Assembly (NCBI RefSeq): GCF_030070105.1
Contig: NZ_JASJOO010000002.1
Location: forward strand, 186,001-250,000
Direction of reading: 5' to 3'
DNA length: 64,000 bases
From: Bermanella sp. WJH001
GTDB lineage: Bacteria > Pseudomonadota > Gammaproteobacteria > Pseudomonadales > Oceanobacteraceae
Of the stretch, positions 27,182-37,695 are shown piece by piece (position 1 is the stretch's first letter; every line of letters starts with the position of its first letter). A model generated the notes under the pieces. It had not been told where the DNA came from and did not search any database. It saw only the letters and a program-made list of their open reading frames with translations. Both the position numbers and the translations under genes were made by a program.

Positions 27182-28012
27182 ATGCGTACAATTGAAACCC
27201 TTTTAAACCCTCAAGATGCAGTAGATGGCGCTGGCGTGAAAATTAAACGCCATAGTATTGTCCGCCAAGGTTTAGCAGACCCATTTTTAATGTTGGATGA
27301 AATCCGCAGTGATGATCCTGATGACTTTATCGCGGGCTTTCCGCCACACCCTCACCGTGGAATAGAAACCTTAACCTATATGCGTGTCGGCGGTATTCGT
27401 CACGAAGATAATATGGGAAATACAGGGCAGGTGCTAAGTGGTGGTGCGCAATGGATGCGAGCAGGTCGTGGGGTTATTCATGGTGAAATGCCGTTAAAAG
27501 AACACGATAAAATGCATGGTTTTCAGTTATGGATTAATTTGAACAGTAAAAATAAATTGATTGATCCAGACTACAGGGACGTACCAACAGAAGAAATCAT
27601 ACATGTTACGACTAAAGATTATTTGGCTCATGTGCTCTCAGGTGATTGGGTGCTTGATGGTGAAGCGGTGTCAGGGCCGTTAAATAAATTAGAGGCGAAT
27701 AGCGCAATCATAGATTTAGAATTAAACGCAAACAGTCATTTTAAGCACGCTATACCAGATGACCACCATTTATTAGTGATGGTATATGAAGGGGAAATAT
27801 CCATAGCTGACAAGCCAGTTAAACGCCCGCAGATGGCTCTTTTATCTCAAAGTGGTGAACTGGAAATTAAGTCCAGCCAAGGGGGTAAAGCATTGGTGCT
27901 ACATGGTTTACCACATAAAGAACCCATCGCCAATTATGGGCCGTTTGTGATGAATACAATGGAAGAAATAGAACAAGCCATCAGGGATTATCAAAACGGT
28001 GTGTTGGCTTAA
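27182..28012 (+). CDS. Pirin family protein
   Basis: A 276-residue bicupin. The metal ligands of the N-terminal cupin are conserved: H56 and H58 in PPHPHRGIET and H100 and E102 in GVIHGEMP. Pirins bind iron, and some act as quercetin dioxygenases or redox sensors, so the protein is cytosolic and probably metal-dependent, with no certain substrate. It follows the LysR gene and ends at a clear terminator. Confidence 0.92.
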   Translation: MRTIETLLNPQDAVDGAGVKIKRHSIVRQGLADPFLMLDEIRSDDPDDFIAGFPPHPHRGIETLTYMRVGGIRHEDNMGNTGQVLSGGAQWMRAGRGVIHGEMPLKEHDKMHGFQLWINLNSKNKLIDPDYRDVPTEEIIHVTTKDYLAHVLSGDWVLDGEAVSGPLNKLEANSAIIDLELNANSHFKHAIPDDHHLLVMVYEGEISIADKPVKRPQMALLSQSGELEIKSSQGGKALVLHGLPHKEPIANYGPFVMNTMEEIEQAIRDYQNGVLA

Positions 28013-28030
28013 ACATAAAGTGTGTCATTA

Positions 28031-28054
28031 AAGGTAGCTCAGGCTACCTTTTTT
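28031..28054 (+). terminator. Terminator of the pirin gene
   Basis: Stem AAGGTAGC with GCTACCTT, four-base loop, then a T-run. Confidence 0.92.
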
Positions 28055-28070
28055 GTTTTAAAAAGAGCGG

Positions 28071-28265
28071 CTAAAGATTGGGGTTGTGTGTGGTTGCTTT
28101 GAGCATCCATCGAATGTCCATCCCGATAATAATCGTTGTTACAATCAGAATGGTGCTAATGGCAAAGTGCTGTACTTGCACGGTAATAAATACGGTGCCG
28201 GCTAGCAGTAAAATAAACAACAGTATGAATATCGCCAACAATGCTTTTTTATGTTCGTTGCCCAT
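28071..28265 (-). CDS. Small two-helix membrane protein, unknown function
   Basis: The 64-residue product has two hydrophobic helices (LLAIFILLFILLLAGTVFI and ISTILIVTTIIIGMDI) and short charged ends. AAGGA sits five bases before the ATG, which supports expression. It is convergent with the pirin gene and divergent from the NAD-kinase-like gene. I recognise no family. Confidence 0.6.
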   Translation of the reverse strand: MGNEHKKALLAIFILLFILLLAGTVFITVQVQHFAISTILIVTTIIIGMDIRWMLKATTHNPNL

Positions 28266-28433
28266 AAGGGTCCTTATATTTTTATAGGATTCATTATGCC
28301 CTCAATATACCCATAAGTTAGAAAGCAAGTCGTTAATAAATGTAATGATTTTGTAAGGGCTCGTGTTTTGTTGTGATTACGCAATACAGACAAAATCGAG
28401 TATCATAGCCGCAAATTTTTGGGTGGAAGTATC

Positions 28434-29543
28434 ATGTTTAAGCTGGGTCTAATTATTAACCCTTTAGCTGGTTTAGGTGGCAGTGTGGCACTTAAAGGCA
28501 GTGATAATATGGCTGAGCAAGCGTTGGCCATGGGGGCAACCGCTAAGGCTGGCTTACGTACTAAAACGGCTTTGTCAGATTTGGCGGATTTACAAAATCA
28601 AATTCAAGTCTTTACGTGTCCTGCTGATATGGGTGAAAACGTCATGCTTGAGTTAGGCTGGAATCACGAGGTATTGCCTTTACCTAACTCAGCTCAAACC
28701 AGTGCCCAAGATACCAAAAATGCCGCTATCGCATTAAAAGAGCGTGGTATGGATCTCATTGTCTTTGCGGGTGGAGACGGCACCGCACGAGATGTCTGTG
28801 AAGTCATCGAAGATGCCTGTCCTGTATTGGGGATTCCAGCAGGGGTGAAAATTCACAGTGGCGTTTATGGCATTACCCCTAAGGCATCTGGAGAGGTGAT
28901 CCGCATGTTAGTAACAGGCCAGTTAGTGGATTTAAGACCTCAAGATGTGCGTGATATTGATGAGGATGCGTTTCGTAATAATCAAGTGAAAGCAAAACTA
29001 TATGGTGAAATGCTTGTGCCGCAAGCTGGGCAATTTGTTCAGTCAGTTAAGCAAGGTGGCATTGAGCAAGAAGAGTTGGTGCTTGATGATTTAGCGGCTT
29101 ATCTGATTAATGAACTTGAGTCTGATGTTTTGTATTTAGTGGGGTCAGGTAAAACCACTGAGCATTTTATGCATGCCTTACATCTGCCTAACACCTTGTT
29201 GGGGGTTGACGCTGTTTACAATGAAGACGTAATCGCTGCGGATGTAAACGAGCAGCAAATATTAGAACTGCTTAAGCAATACCCTGATGCTCGCATCATG
29301 GTGAGTGTGATTGGTGGTCAAGGCCATGTATTTGGTCGCGGTAACCAGCAACTCAGTAGCGAGGTGATTAAACAAGTGGGGCGTGAAAATTTAATTATTC
29401 TATCTACTAAAACAAAGTTATCTCAACTGCAAGGGCGGCCTTTAATTGCGGATACGTCGGATGTGGCGTTAGATCAGGCATTAGCTGGTCACATCGAAGT
29501 GATTACGGGTTATCAAGATATCGTGCTTTACCCAATTCAGTAA
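28434..29543 (+). CDS. ATP-NAD kinase family protein (AcoX-like)
   Basis: The 369-residue protein has the NAD-kinase/diacylglycerol-kinase GGDGT loop as VFAGGDGTARDV near residue 108, but is much longer than NadK, and the middle (GIPAGVKIHSGVYGITP) matches the AcoX/ATP-NAD kinase-like group found in many proteobacteria. The phosphate acceptor of this group is not established. The start at 28434 (MFKLGLIINP) is supported by GGAAG; a TTG extension from 28419 is rejected. It ends at a strong shared terminator. Confidence 0.85.
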   Translation: MFKLGLIINPLAGLGGSVALKGSDNMAEQALAMGATAKAGLRTKTALSDLADLQNQIQVFTCPADMGENVMLELGWNHEVLPLPNSAQTSAQDTKNAAIALKERGMDLIVFAGGDGTARDVCEVIEDACPVLGIPAGVKIHSGVYGITPKASGEVIRMLVTGQLVDLRPQDVRDIDEDAFRNNQVKAKLYGEMLVPQAGQFVQSVKQGGIEQEELVLDDLAAYLINELESDVLYLVGSGKTTEHFMHALHLPNTLLGVDAVYNEDVIAADVNEQQILELLKQYPDARIMVSVIGGQGHVFGRGNQQLSSEVIKQVGRENLIILSTKTKLSQLQGRPLIADTSDVALDQALAGHIEVITGYQDIVLYPIQ

Positions 29544-29557
29544 TATTCAAGCGTGCA

Positions 29558-29589
29558 CAAAAAAAGGAAGGCTTGCCTTCCTTTTTTTG
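29558..29589. terminator. Bidirectional terminator
   Basis: Stem AAAGGAAGGC with GCCTTCCTTT flanked by A7 and T7 between the convergent kinase-like and GcvR-like genes. Confidence 0.92.
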
Positions 29590-29605
29590 TGGAAAAAATA
29601 AGCGC

Positions 29606-30118
29606 TTAAATGATAGAAATTTCAACCATCAGCTCGTTACTTAATTTTTCAAGAGCATCGCGTACATCATCAAAATCCACGCTTTTAGGAATATGAACTC
29701 GGGCCTTGGTTTTAAATAATGGTTCTGCACTCATTGCGGCACTTTCAAATTGCGTATGCAGTTCTATAACGTTGACAGCTAAAGTAGATAAAGACTGCGC
29801 CACATCTTTTACAATACCCGGGCGGTCATTTCCTATGATGCTGAGCTTGGCGTTGGCTTTACTATCTTCAGCGTGCTCATTTGAATACTCAGTATTAATG
29901 ACCCAGCCGGATTGTTTAAGATCATTTAATGCGCTCTCTAAACCTTGTACATTTTGTTCGGTGATTTGTACCTTGACGATACCCGCAAACTTTCCAGCAA
30001 GTTGCGTCATACGGCTTTCAAGCCAGTTACCTTGGTTATCTTTTATGATGCCAGATAGGGTATCAACAATACCTGGACGGTCGTTGGTCATGATGCTAAT
30101 GATGAAGAATGAAGACAC
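29606..30118 (-). CDS. gcvR: Double ACT-domain protein, GcvR-like
   Basis: The 170-residue protein consists of two ACT domains, each beginning with a NDRPGIV motif (residues about 12-18 and 96-102), the pattern of the glycine-cleavage regulator GcvR. In E. coli GcvR binds GcvA and blocks activation of gcv without glycine. No DNA-binding domain is present, consistent with action through a partner. No gcv genes are in the window, so the specific role is inferred from domain layout. Confidence 0.8.
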   Translation of the reverse strand: MSSFFIISIMTNDRPGIVDTLSGIIKDNQGNWLESRMTQLAGKFAGIVKVQITEQNVQGLESALNDLKQSGWVINTEYSNEHAEDSKANAKLSIIGNDRPGIVKDVAQSLSTLAVNVIELHTQFESAAMSAEPLFKTKARVHIPKSVDFDDVRDALEKLSNELMVEISII

Positions 30119-30221
30119 TGGGCTACCTCTTATTGTATTTTGGCCATAACCGCACTATAGCCCAGTGTTAGATTGGATGAAAGCAAGCACACCAGCAGAT
30201 GGCTGGTTATTTCATTGGCGT

Positions 30222-31769
30222 TTATCGAAAGCGCTCAATGATATTAAATTGCTCATCGACCAGTTTTGAAACTTTACTCGCTGCTGTTTTTGATGCAGTT
30301 GCACTTTGTGTGTTGTCTTGGGCGCTTTGACGAATAATTTCCATGTGTTTGCTGATTTCTTCAGACCCTAGTCGTTGTTCTTGAACGGCTTGGTTGATGG
30401 TATTCATTTGTTTGTTGATTTGTTCAACGCTATTACGTACTTCTTCTAATGTGAGATAGGTTTCTTGCACTTGATTAGCATTATCAGAAGCTTGCTCCCT
30501 TGAACGATCCATGACTTCTGTTGCCCCCTGAGCACCTTGGCGCAGCTGATCAACGATTCGACGAATCTCTTCAGTGGATTCAGAGGTTCTATTGGCTAAG
30601 GTTCGAACTTCATCGGCAACCACAGCAAATCCGCGACCTTGTTCACCGGCTCGCGCGGCTTCAATGGCAGCATTAAGAGCCAATAAATTGGTTTGTTCTG
30701 CAATGGCTTGTATGACTTCTAAAAAGCTGTGTATGGATTCTGAGTGTTCGGCTAAATTTTGTACGTTACTGCTTGCTTGATTGATGGTTTGTTCCATTGC
30801 CTCTAGTGTCGTTTTCGCTTTTTGCATTTGACGCTCACTGGTTTGAGTGTCACTTTTTGCTTTTTCGGTTTGCTCTGCTGTTTCATTGACGGAGTCAGAG
30901 ATGGAGTCAAATTGCGTGGTTACTTGTTCAAAGGCAGCGGCAAACATCGTTGCGGCATCTAGCTGTTCGTTGAGTTTTTTAAGACTATTTTCAGCCGAAT
31001 GATGGCTGATGTTACTGGCGTCTTGAATGGGTAGGCAGGTATCTTGGATGCGCTCACGTAGTGTCACAATTTGGCTTTGCATGTGTTCAAATGCCATTAA
31101 TATTTCACCCACATCGTCTTTGCGGCCGGTGAAAATATAGGCCGCTAACGGGTCTTGGGTGATCGTGCGAGCCTTGTTACGTACTAATTTTAAATTTCGT
31201 AATGCTTTACCTTGCACAAATGCGAGGGCTACAACGGGTATTAAAGCCATTAAAGGGTTAAAAAAGTGTGTGATGGCAATAGCTGTCATGCCCAAAAGCA
31301 CACTTGTTATTTGACTAAGGGGTAAGCTTGTTAAGTTTTTTCTCGCTGGAAATGCTGATTTGCCTTTATTGAGTCGGCTATACACTTTTTCAGCACGTTC
31401 AATGCACTCTTTACTTGGCTTATAGCGCACAGATTCATAACCGACGATCTCGCCTTTTTCTTTAACGGGTGTAATGAATGCATCTACCCAGTAATAATCG
31501 CCGTTTTTACAGCGGTTTTTAACAATACCTTTCCACTGCTTGCCTTTCTTTAAATAATCCCAAGCTTGCTTAAATGCAGCGGCGGGCATATCAGGGTGGC
31601 GCACTATATTATGGCTAGATTTGATGAGCTCTTCTTCGGTAAAGCCACTGATATTGAGAAAATCTTGATTGACGTGCTCAATTTGGCCCTTCAAATTGGT
31701 CGAAGATATGATGCGTTCACGGTTTTCTACGACACGCTCGTTGTTAGTGACGGGGAGATTTTTTTTCAT
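30222..31769 (-). CDS. Aer-like methyl-accepting chemotaxis protein with PAS domain
   Basis: The 515-residue receptor has an N-terminal cytoplasmic PAS domain (about 20-135; [32 protein letters not shown]), a hydrophobic hairpin (about 155-195) that anchors it without a periplasmic domain, a HAMP-like region and the MCP signalling tip [20 protein letters not shown]. This is the layout of Aer, the FAD-based aerotaxis receptor, suggesting internal redox or energy sensing. It is divergent from glpK. Confidence 0.92.
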   Translation of the reverse strand: MKKNLPVTNNERVVENRERIISSTNLKGQIEHVNQDFLNISGFTEEELIKSSHNIVRHPDMPAAAFKQAWDYLKKGKQWKGIVKNRCKNGDYYWVDAFITPVKEKGEIVGYESVRYKPSKECIERAEKVYSRLNKGKSAFPARKNLTSLPLSQITSVLLGMTAIAITHFFNPLMALIPVVALAFVQGKALRNLKLVRNKARTITQDPLAAYIFTGRKDDVGEILMAFEHMQSQIVTLRERIQDTCLPIQDASNISHHSAENSLKKLNEQLDAATMFAAAFEQVTTQFDSISDSVNETAEQTEKAKSDTQTSERQMQKAKTTLEAMEQTINQASSNVQNLAEHSESIHSFLEVIQAIAEQTNLLALNAAIEAARAGEQGRGFAVVADEVRTLANRTSESTEEIRRIVDQLRQGAQGATEVMDRSREQASDNANQVQETYLTLEEVRNSVEQINKQMNTINQAVQEQRLGSEEISKHMEIIRQSAQDNTQSATASKTAASKVSKLVDEQFNIIERFR

Positions 31770-31901
31770 AGGGCATTCACTAAGCTTAATCCATTATGGC
31801 TTCTGCCTTTAAGATTAGCCTAAATTTGCTAAAGTGAAATCTGAATTTATCAGGCATAATAACGGACTAATTTGTCCATAATAATAATATCAGGCAGCGC
31901 T

Positions 31902-33380
31902 ATGAGTCAGTTTATTCTCGCTATTGATCAAGGTACCACCAGTTCACGTGCCATTGTGTTTAACAAGGCAGGCCAAATTGTGGCCCAAGCCCAAGAGGAA
32001 TTCCCACAGCATTTTCCTCAATCTGGCTGGGTTGAACATAACCCCGAAGACATCATCTCTACTGTGCTTTCGGTCTGTAAAGGTGCGCTAAAAAGTGCCA
32101 AATTAACTGCCAACGACATAGCCAGTATTGGCATTACCAATCAGCGTGAGACCACAGTGGTATGGGATAACAAAACCGGCGAGGCAATCTATCCTGCCAT
32201 CGTTTGGCAAGACAGACGCACCGCTGAATATTGTGCTCAATTAAAAGCTCAGGGCCATGAAGACATGGTTAATGATAAAACGGGCTTACTGTTAGACCCT
32301 TATTTTTCAGCCACTAAAATTAAATGGATACTGGATAATGTTGATGGTGCTCGCAGTCGTGCGGATAACGGTGAATTAGCCTTTGGTACGATCGATACCT
32401 TCATTTTATGGCGTTTAACCGGGGAGCATAAAACGGATGTGACCAATGCCTCACGTACTTTGTTATGTAATATCCATGATTTGAAATGGGATGAAGAGCT
32501 GCTGGCTATTTTTGATATCCCAAAATCCTTGTTGCCAACGATTCATCCTTCCAGTTGTGAATTTGGGCACACCCAAGCGGAGATATTTGGAGCACCTATT
32601 CAGGTGGGTGGCATAGCCGGTGATCAGCAAGCCGCTTTAATTGGCCAAGCCTGTTTTAAAGAGGGCATGGCAAAAAGTACCTATGGAACCGGTTGCTTTT
32701 TAATGCTCAATACAGGCTCGACTCCCCGTAAAAGTCAGCATCGTTTATTAACAACAGTTGCCTATCAAATAGGGGGTGTGACCCATTATGCGCTTGAAGG
32801 CAGTATTTTTATGGCAGGGGCCACTATCCAATGGATTCGTGATGGCTTAAAGCTCATTCAGCATGCCAGTGAAACCCTCGATATGGCGCAATCGGTAGGT
32901 GCTAATAATCAAGTTTATCTAGTGCCAGCTTTCACAGGGTTAGGTGCGCCATACTGGGACCCACATGCACGTGGCGCCATTATGGGTTTAACACGTGACA
33001 CCGGGATTGCTGAAATTGTCACCGCGGGTTTACAAAGCGTGTGTTATCAAACCCGCGATTTACTTGAAGCGATGAAAAAAGATGATGCTTTACCGACACA
33101 TTTGAGGGTAGATGGTGGCATGGTTGTGAATGACTGGGTTGTTCAATTTTTATCGGATATTTTAGATCTGCCCATTGAGCGACCAGTGATTACAGAAACG
33201 ACGGCATTGGGTGCGGCATTTTTAGCCGGTTTAAGTGGCGGTGTGTTTAAAAGTATTGAAGAGGTGTGTGAGCTTTGGCAAGAACAGGCTGAGTTTCATC
33301 CTCAGATGGCAGGCGATGAGCGAGAAGCACTTTATAATGGCTGGTTAGATACGGTTTCACGGGTGCGCACCAGCGAATAA
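31902..33380 (+). CDS. glpK: Glycerol kinase
   Basis: Phosphorylates glycerol to sn-glycerol 3-phosphate with ATP, the entry step of glycerol use. The 492-residue protein starts [16 protein letters not shown] (phosphate-binding loop) and contains the FGGY signatures [14 protein letters not shown] and [23 protein letters not shown] at 31902 is the family start; a TTG 30 bases upstream is rejected. No glpF or glpD is adjacent. Its product is also the substrate of the cytidylyltransferase at 1338. Confidence 0.97.
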   Translation: MSQFILAIDQGTTSSRAIVFNKAGQIVAQAQEEFPQHFPQSGWVEHNPEDIISTVLSVCKGALKSAKLTANDIASIGITNQRETTVVWDNKTGEAIYPAIVWQDRRTAEYCAQLKAQGHEDMVNDKTGLLLDPYFSATKIKWILDNVDGARSRADNGELAFGTIDTFILWRLTGEHKTDVTNASRTLLCNIHDLKWDEELLAIFDIPKSLLPTIHPSSCEFGHTQAEIFGAPIQVGGIAGDQQAALIGQACFKEGMAKSTYGTGCFLMLNTGSTPRKSQHRLLTTVAYQIGGVTHYALEGSIFMAGATIQWIRDGLKLIQHASETLDMAQSVGANNQVYLVPAFTGLGAPYWDPHARGAIMGLTRDTGIAEIVTAGLQSVCYQTRDLLEAMKKDDALPTHLRVDGGMVVNDWVVQFLSDILDLPIERPVITETTALGAAFLAGLSGGVFKSIEEVCELWQEQAEFHPQMAGDEREALYNGWLDTVSRVRTSE

Positions 33381-33406
33381 GGTGTTTGTATAAAATTAGT
33401 GTATTG

Positions 33407-33437
33407 AAAAAAAGCCAGGTGATACCTGGCTTTTTTT
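33407..33437 (+). terminator. Terminator of glpK
   Basis: Stem AAAGCCAGGT with ACCTGGCTTT around a three-base loop, then T-run; A-run on the far side makes it usable by the convergent gene. Confidence 0.93.
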
Positions 33438-33448
33438 ATTGTGAATAA

Positions 33449-34552
33449 TTAACAGGGCCTAATGGCGACAATGGTTTTTAAACGGCCACTGCCAAAAGCC
33501 GACATCTTGTCAAAATCATCTCGGGCAATGGGCAGATACTGGCAATCAACAGGCTGCTGCTGGTTGTCTAAGTCAGGGTCGTGCACATAAAGACAAAACT
33601 CATCCATATTGGTCAACATTACCCAGTGTGGTGCTTTTTTTCCGTCTAAGCGGTAGGTGCTGATAAGCATCAATACGGCGTAACCATCGTCTAACAATTG
33701 TTGTATGTGCGTTTGGTTGATATCACTGTAATGAATTTCAATATTCTGTTTGCTGGCTTGATCAATGAAGTGATCATGCACAACACGCATAATCTCTTTT
33801 TTACTTGCTGCGCGTACACCGTCTAAAAATAAGGGTTCTTGCGAATTAATGTAAACACAAGCTTGAAAGCCACGTTGCTTGGCCGCTAGGGCTAAACCAA
33901 CGGGGTGGCAACCACCATGACCTGATGTCATAAAAATGGTGGTGGCTTCACGCCAGATTTCCAATTCGTTTATTTGGCTCATTTCAAACTGCGGAGACTG
34001 GCTGCGCATGGCCATCATTAACGCAGCAGGACCACAGGTGAATTCTGTAGTTTGTTGGTACCAGGCAATTTTCTTTTTGCTTTCAAGTTCAATTTCGCTG
34101 TGACGAATTTGCTTTTGCATGCGTAAAGCATCCATGTGATCGCCGTAGTAATCACTGTATTCACCAAACACGCGATATCCACTTTGTTCATAAAGCGCAA
34201 TGGCCCCATGATTGGATTTTGAAACTTCTAGGCGCATATAAAGGCGGCCTTTTTTCGCGGCATGCTTTTCAAGTTGCCCTAACAAATCACGGGCCAGCCC
34301 TTTACCTCGCATGCTTGGATCCACAGCGAGGGAATAAAGGCGGGCGAGACGGGTGCCTTTATGGCACCAGACTAAGCCGTAGCCAGCAACCTGATCTTTC
34401 TCTTGTGCAAGCAGTAAAACGGCGTGTTCAGATTGAATCCAGCGCTTAAAACTGCGAGCGCTGAGTTTGTCTGTTTGAAAACAACTATTTTCAAGCTCAA
34501 CCAGCGTATTTAAATCGTCTTTATTTGCGAGTCGATAACTTCGATCTTGCAT
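33449..34552 (-). CDS. GNAT acetyltransferase fused to C39-like peptidase
   Basis: The first 150 residues are a RimI-like GNAT domain with the acetyl-CoA loop VDPSMRGKGLARDLL and ALYEQSGYRVFGEY. The rest is a papain-like C39 domain with an apparently complete triad: Cys in TTEFTCGPAALMMAM, His in KAPHWVMLTN and Asp in YVHDPDLD. No ABC transporter or signal peptide is fused, so it is cytosolic, unlike bacteriocin-exporting C39 proteins. It begins four bases after the stop of the RimK-like ATP-grasp gene; the pair recurs in gammaproteobacteria. Together they could ligate, acetylate and cleave a peptide, but no substrate is known. Confidence 0.88.
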   Translation of the reverse strand: MQDRSYRLANKDDLNTLVELENSCFQTDKLSARSFKRWIQSEHAVLLLAQEKDQVAGYGLVWCHKGTRLARLYSLAVDPSMRGKGLARDLLGQLEKHAAKKGRLYMRLEVSKSNHGAIALYEQSGYRVFGEYSDYYGDHMDALRMQKQIRHSEIELESKKKIAWYQQTTEFTCGPAALMMAMRSQSPQFEMSQINELEIWREATTIFMTSGHGGCHPVGLALAAKQRGFQACVYINSQEPLFLDGVRAASKKEIMRVVHDHFIDQASKQNIEIHYSDINQTHIQQLLDDGYAVLMLISTYRLDGKKAPHWVMLTNMDEFCLYVHDPDLDNQQQPVDCQYLPIARDDFDKMSAFGSGRLKTIVAIRPC

Positions 34553-34556
34553 TGTA

Positions 34557-36005
34557 TTAATTGCCTTTGGTTTCTAGACGTCGATGGAATTCACCCATAA
34601 TTTGCATGTAAAGTTCATCACCTAAATACGCGTCTTCTACTTTGTGATCCAGGCTTGGGTTGTCATTGACTTCTAACACATAAGCTTTGCCATTTACTTC
34701 TTTTACATCCACACCGTATAAACCATTGCCGATGATTTTTGATGCTTTGAGTGCTGCATCTAAAACGGCTTTAGGTACTTCAAACGTAGGCAGTGTTTCA
34801 AAGCCACCAGAGAAGAAGCGTTTAGCGTTGTGGTTGTATATTTGCCAATGATTGCGAGCCATTAAATAACGGCACGCAAATAAGGCTCGGCCATTTAACA
34901 CGCCAATACGCCAGTCAAATTCAGTGAACAAGTATTCTTGCGCTAATACGAGAGCACTTAATTCAAATAACTCATCGAGTTTTTGTTTTAACTCATCACG
35001 GTTTGAAACCTTGTACACGCCTTTAGAAAACGAACCCTCTGGCATTTTTAAAACCATAGGATAAGTGAAGGTATCTTCAAGAGCGTTTAGTGTGTCATCG
35101 CTTGCATCATTGACCACCTCAGTTTTTAAGCTGGGTACTTTTTGATAACTAAATGCGTCATGTAAAAACACCTTATTGCAGCAGCGTAAAATTGATGCCG
35201 CGTCGTCCATTACCACTAGCCCCATGTTTTCAGCTTTGGTTGCTAAGCGATATGTATGGTGATCAATGGCTGTGGTTTCACGAATAAATAGGGCGTCATA
35301 GTATGACAAGCTATCAATTTCATCTTTGCTTACCGCTTGTGCGTTGATACCGTACTTGCTGGCGGCTTTAATGAATTTAGCAATGGCTTCTTTATTACTT
35401 GGCGGCACTTTTTCTTCTGGGTCAACTAATATGGCCATATCCCAACGTTGACGTTTTTTCTTCTCGCCCATTTTCCAAACGGTATTGGTGAAATGAGTAA
35501 GGTGCTCAATAAATAAGGCTTTCTCTTTGTCATCCAGCATGTTGTAAGAACGACGCTGAATACTCAGTTTGATGCCGGTTTCATCGCGGTCAAAGGTCAG
35601 CTCTAAAATAGGCGCTGGGAATTGACTAAAGACCTGAGATGATAAATTTTGAATGCCAGTGTCAGCCACTTTACCAAAATACATTTTATAGTCTGATGGC
35701 CATTGTTCTTGGCTAATGCTTTTCATGCTGCTTTGAAAAGGCACTAAGTCTTCGCCCACTAATGTGCGCAAAGCGTTGATGGTTTTCACACTTGGTAATA
35801 CGGTATGGTTACGAGCCTCTGCTAATAACGAGCAATAATACCCCTTGCTTAAATAGGTCGCGGTATCACATAAATTTATGATGCGAGTTTTAGGCTCATT
35901 TTGCTTTGGGTATTCACGTAAATACGTCTCGAAACTAATAACACCTGTAAATTGTTCACTTAGGGATAAGTCTTCGTTGTCCACAACAATCAGGGTTTTA
36001 TACAC
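34557..36005 (-). CDS. RimK-like ATP-grasp ligase with RLAN N-terminal domain
   Basis: The 482-residue protein begins with an RLAN-type domain (TLIVVDNEDL to about residue 160) and ends in an ATP-grasp domain with YPMVLKMPEGSFSKGVYKV as ATP-binding core and GLYGVDVKEVNGKAYVLEVN, DNPSLDHKVE carrying the Mg ligands. RimK relatives add amino acids, often glutamate, to a peptide C-terminus. A GTG at 36005 with AAGGA six bases upstream is the likely start; an ATG eleven codons earlier has no such site. It is the first gene of a tight two-gene operon with the GNAT/C39 fusion. Confidence 0.88.
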   Translation of the reverse strand: MYKTLIVVDNEDLSLSEQFTGVISFETYLREYPKQNEPKTRIINLCDTATYLSKGYYCSLLAEARNHTVLPSVKTINALRTLVGEDLVPFQSSMKSISQEQWPSDYKMYFGKVADTGIQNLSSQVFSQFPAPILELTFDRDETGIKLSIQRRSYNMLDDKEKALFIEHLTHFTNTVWKMGEKKKRQRWDMAILVDPEEKVPPSNKEAIAKFIKAASKYGINAQAVSKDEIDSLSYYDALFIRETTAIDHHTYRLATKAENMGLVVMDDAASILRCCNKVFLHDAFSYQKVPSLKTEVVNDASDDTLNALEDTFTYPMVLKMPEGSFSKGVYKVSNRDELKQKLDELFELSALVLAQEYLFTEFDWRIGVLNGRALFACRYLMARNHWQIYNHNAKRFFSGGFETLPTFEVPKAVLDAALKASKIIGNGLYGVDVKEVNGKAYVLEVNDNPSLDHKVEDAYLGDELYMQIMGEFHRRLETKGN

Positions 36006-36038
36006 GTAGTATCCTTGTTTCAAATTATGGGTAAACAA

Positions 36039-36564
36039 AAGTATTGTTTATGGCCCAGGGGCTAAGCATTGGTTAAAGATACGAGTACCTTTAATAATAA
36101 GTTGCCTATATATTCCCTATTTAGTTTTATCACAATCAATAAAAACTTGTCGTTAGCATAAGTGTTTCTAATTTAGGCATGTGCCTAATGTTTGTGTTGT
36201 TTTGGGGTGCCTGACTTTTAAAGCCATATCCTGTTATAGCGCTGACTTGCTGGCGGTTTTTATAAAAACGGTTGTTTGAGGTGGGTTAATGGTTGGGGAT
36301 GTCACTAGGATATTGATATGACTCAAATCCTATTTGAGGCAAATCGATATAATGAAAATACCCAATGTTGAAAAACGCCATCTATCCCTAAATGCCTTAT
36401 TTATGTCCAATGTTAATATGATTGGGTTATGGTAATTAAAAATGATGACAGGAATACTGGTTAGAACGGTTGGTTAGATAGAGTATCCTTCGCTGTATCA
36501 AGCGAGTAAGATGGCCGCCCATAAAAATAACAGCTGCGTAAGTTATGCGCGCAAAGGGAGGAGC
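36039..36564. other. Gene-free divergent region
   Basis: About half a kilobase between the RimK-like operon and the diguanylate cyclase. It is AT-rich and must carry promoters for both, but I see no consensus element strong enough to call and no repeat or conserved open frame. An ATG at 36511 in frame with the cyclase lacks a ribosome site. Confidence 0.5.
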
Positions 36565-37692
36565 ATGCTGCAATCCCAAAAGCAGGCCTTACGATTAAGG
36601 CGCTCAGTGCTGTCAAATCTTGGTGTTTTCTCTTTGTTATTGTTGTGCTGGCTTGCCGCGCAGTTAGGCTATTTTGTTATTGAAACCTCTCATGTTATGA
36701 CACTGACGGCCATCATGTGGTTTGTGCATGGGTTATTTGTGGTGGTCATATTTTTTTCAGGTAATTTACGTTTCAAAGACGCTAGCTTGACCTTGCCACA
36801 AATGGTTTGGGTCAACCTTTGTTTAAGTATTTTGATGTCCTATACCCAAGATATTCGCCCGCTTATGTTGATGGGCTATTTGTTAGTCATGTCATTTGGG
36901 GCGTTTAGGCTTTCGATCAAAGGTTTATACGGCTTTACCATTTTTACCTTATGTTGTTATTTATCAAGCTTGCTTTGGGTGTCGCAACAGCGCCCTGAAG
37001 ATATTCATTTGTCGCAAGAATTCTTTGTATTTGTGGGGTTTGTATTGGCGCTATGTGGGGTGGTGCTAATGGGCAGTGAGTTCAGCAATCTTCGACTTTC
37101 TTTAGGCAATCGCCATCGTGAGCTTAAAGGAGCGGTGTCGCGCATTGAAGAGCTGGCGATTACGGATGAATTAACCGGTTTGTATAATCGCCGCTATCTG
37201 ATGCAAATGTTGGCCCAGCAACGTGCACTGGCAAATCGCAGTCGTTATGGGTTTGTGGTGTGTTATTTGGACCTTGATCATTTTAAAAAAGTAAACGATC
37301 AGTATGGACATCCGTTTGGAGACAAAGTGCTGAAAGCGTTTGCAAACCTAATGTCCAATTGTTTGCGTGAAGTGGATTTAGGGGCGCGCTTAGGCGGTGA
37401 GGAGTTTGTGCTGATTTTGGCCGATACAAACTTGGATGCTGCGTTTGGTGTGTGCCAGCGTATGGCAGACAAGTGGCAAAAAGTGCGTTTCAGTGAGGCG
37501 CCCGAATTAGTGTTGACCCTATCGGCTGGGATTGCCGAGTTCAAACCACCTGAAACCATTGAGCACATTTTAGAGCGTGCTGATAAATTGCTTTATGATG
37601 CGAAACATAAAGGCCGTAATTGTATTGAGGTTGAACAGCAAGAGCTGCAAGTGACGTTTGATTTTGAATCGTCGCCCAATGTGTCTGCTTAA
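36565..37692 (+). CDS. Membrane-bound diguanylate cyclase
   Basis: The 375-residue protein has about six N-terminal membrane helices (residues 15-175), a short coiled linker and a C-terminal GGDEF domain with the active site RLGGEEF near residue 276, so it should make cyclic di-GMP. ITDELTGLYNRRYL marks the domain start. The product-inhibition RxxD site five residues before GGEEF is present only partly (LREVDLGARL). A GGGAGG-rich site supports ATG 36565. The membrane domain is probably the sensor; its signal is unknown. Confidence 0.9.
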   Translation: MLQSQKQALRLRRSVLSNLGVFSLLLLCWLAAQLGYFVIETSHVMTLTAIMWFVHGLFVVVIFFSGNLRFKDASLTLPQMVWVNLCLSILMSYTQDIRPLMLMGYLLVMSFGAFRLSIKGLYGFTIFTLCCYLSSLLWVSQQRPEDIHLSQEFFVFVGFVLALCGVVLMGSEFSNLRLSLGNRHRELKGAVSRIEELAITDELTGLYNRRYLMQMLAQQRALANRSRYGFVVCYLDLDHFKKVNDQYGHPFGDKVLKAFANLMSNCLREVDLGARLGGEEFVLILADTNLDAAFGVCQRMADKWQKVRFSEAPELVLTLSAGIAEFKPPETIEHILERADKLLYDAKHKGRNCIEVEQQELQVTFDFESSPNVSA

Positions 37693-37695
37693 GTC

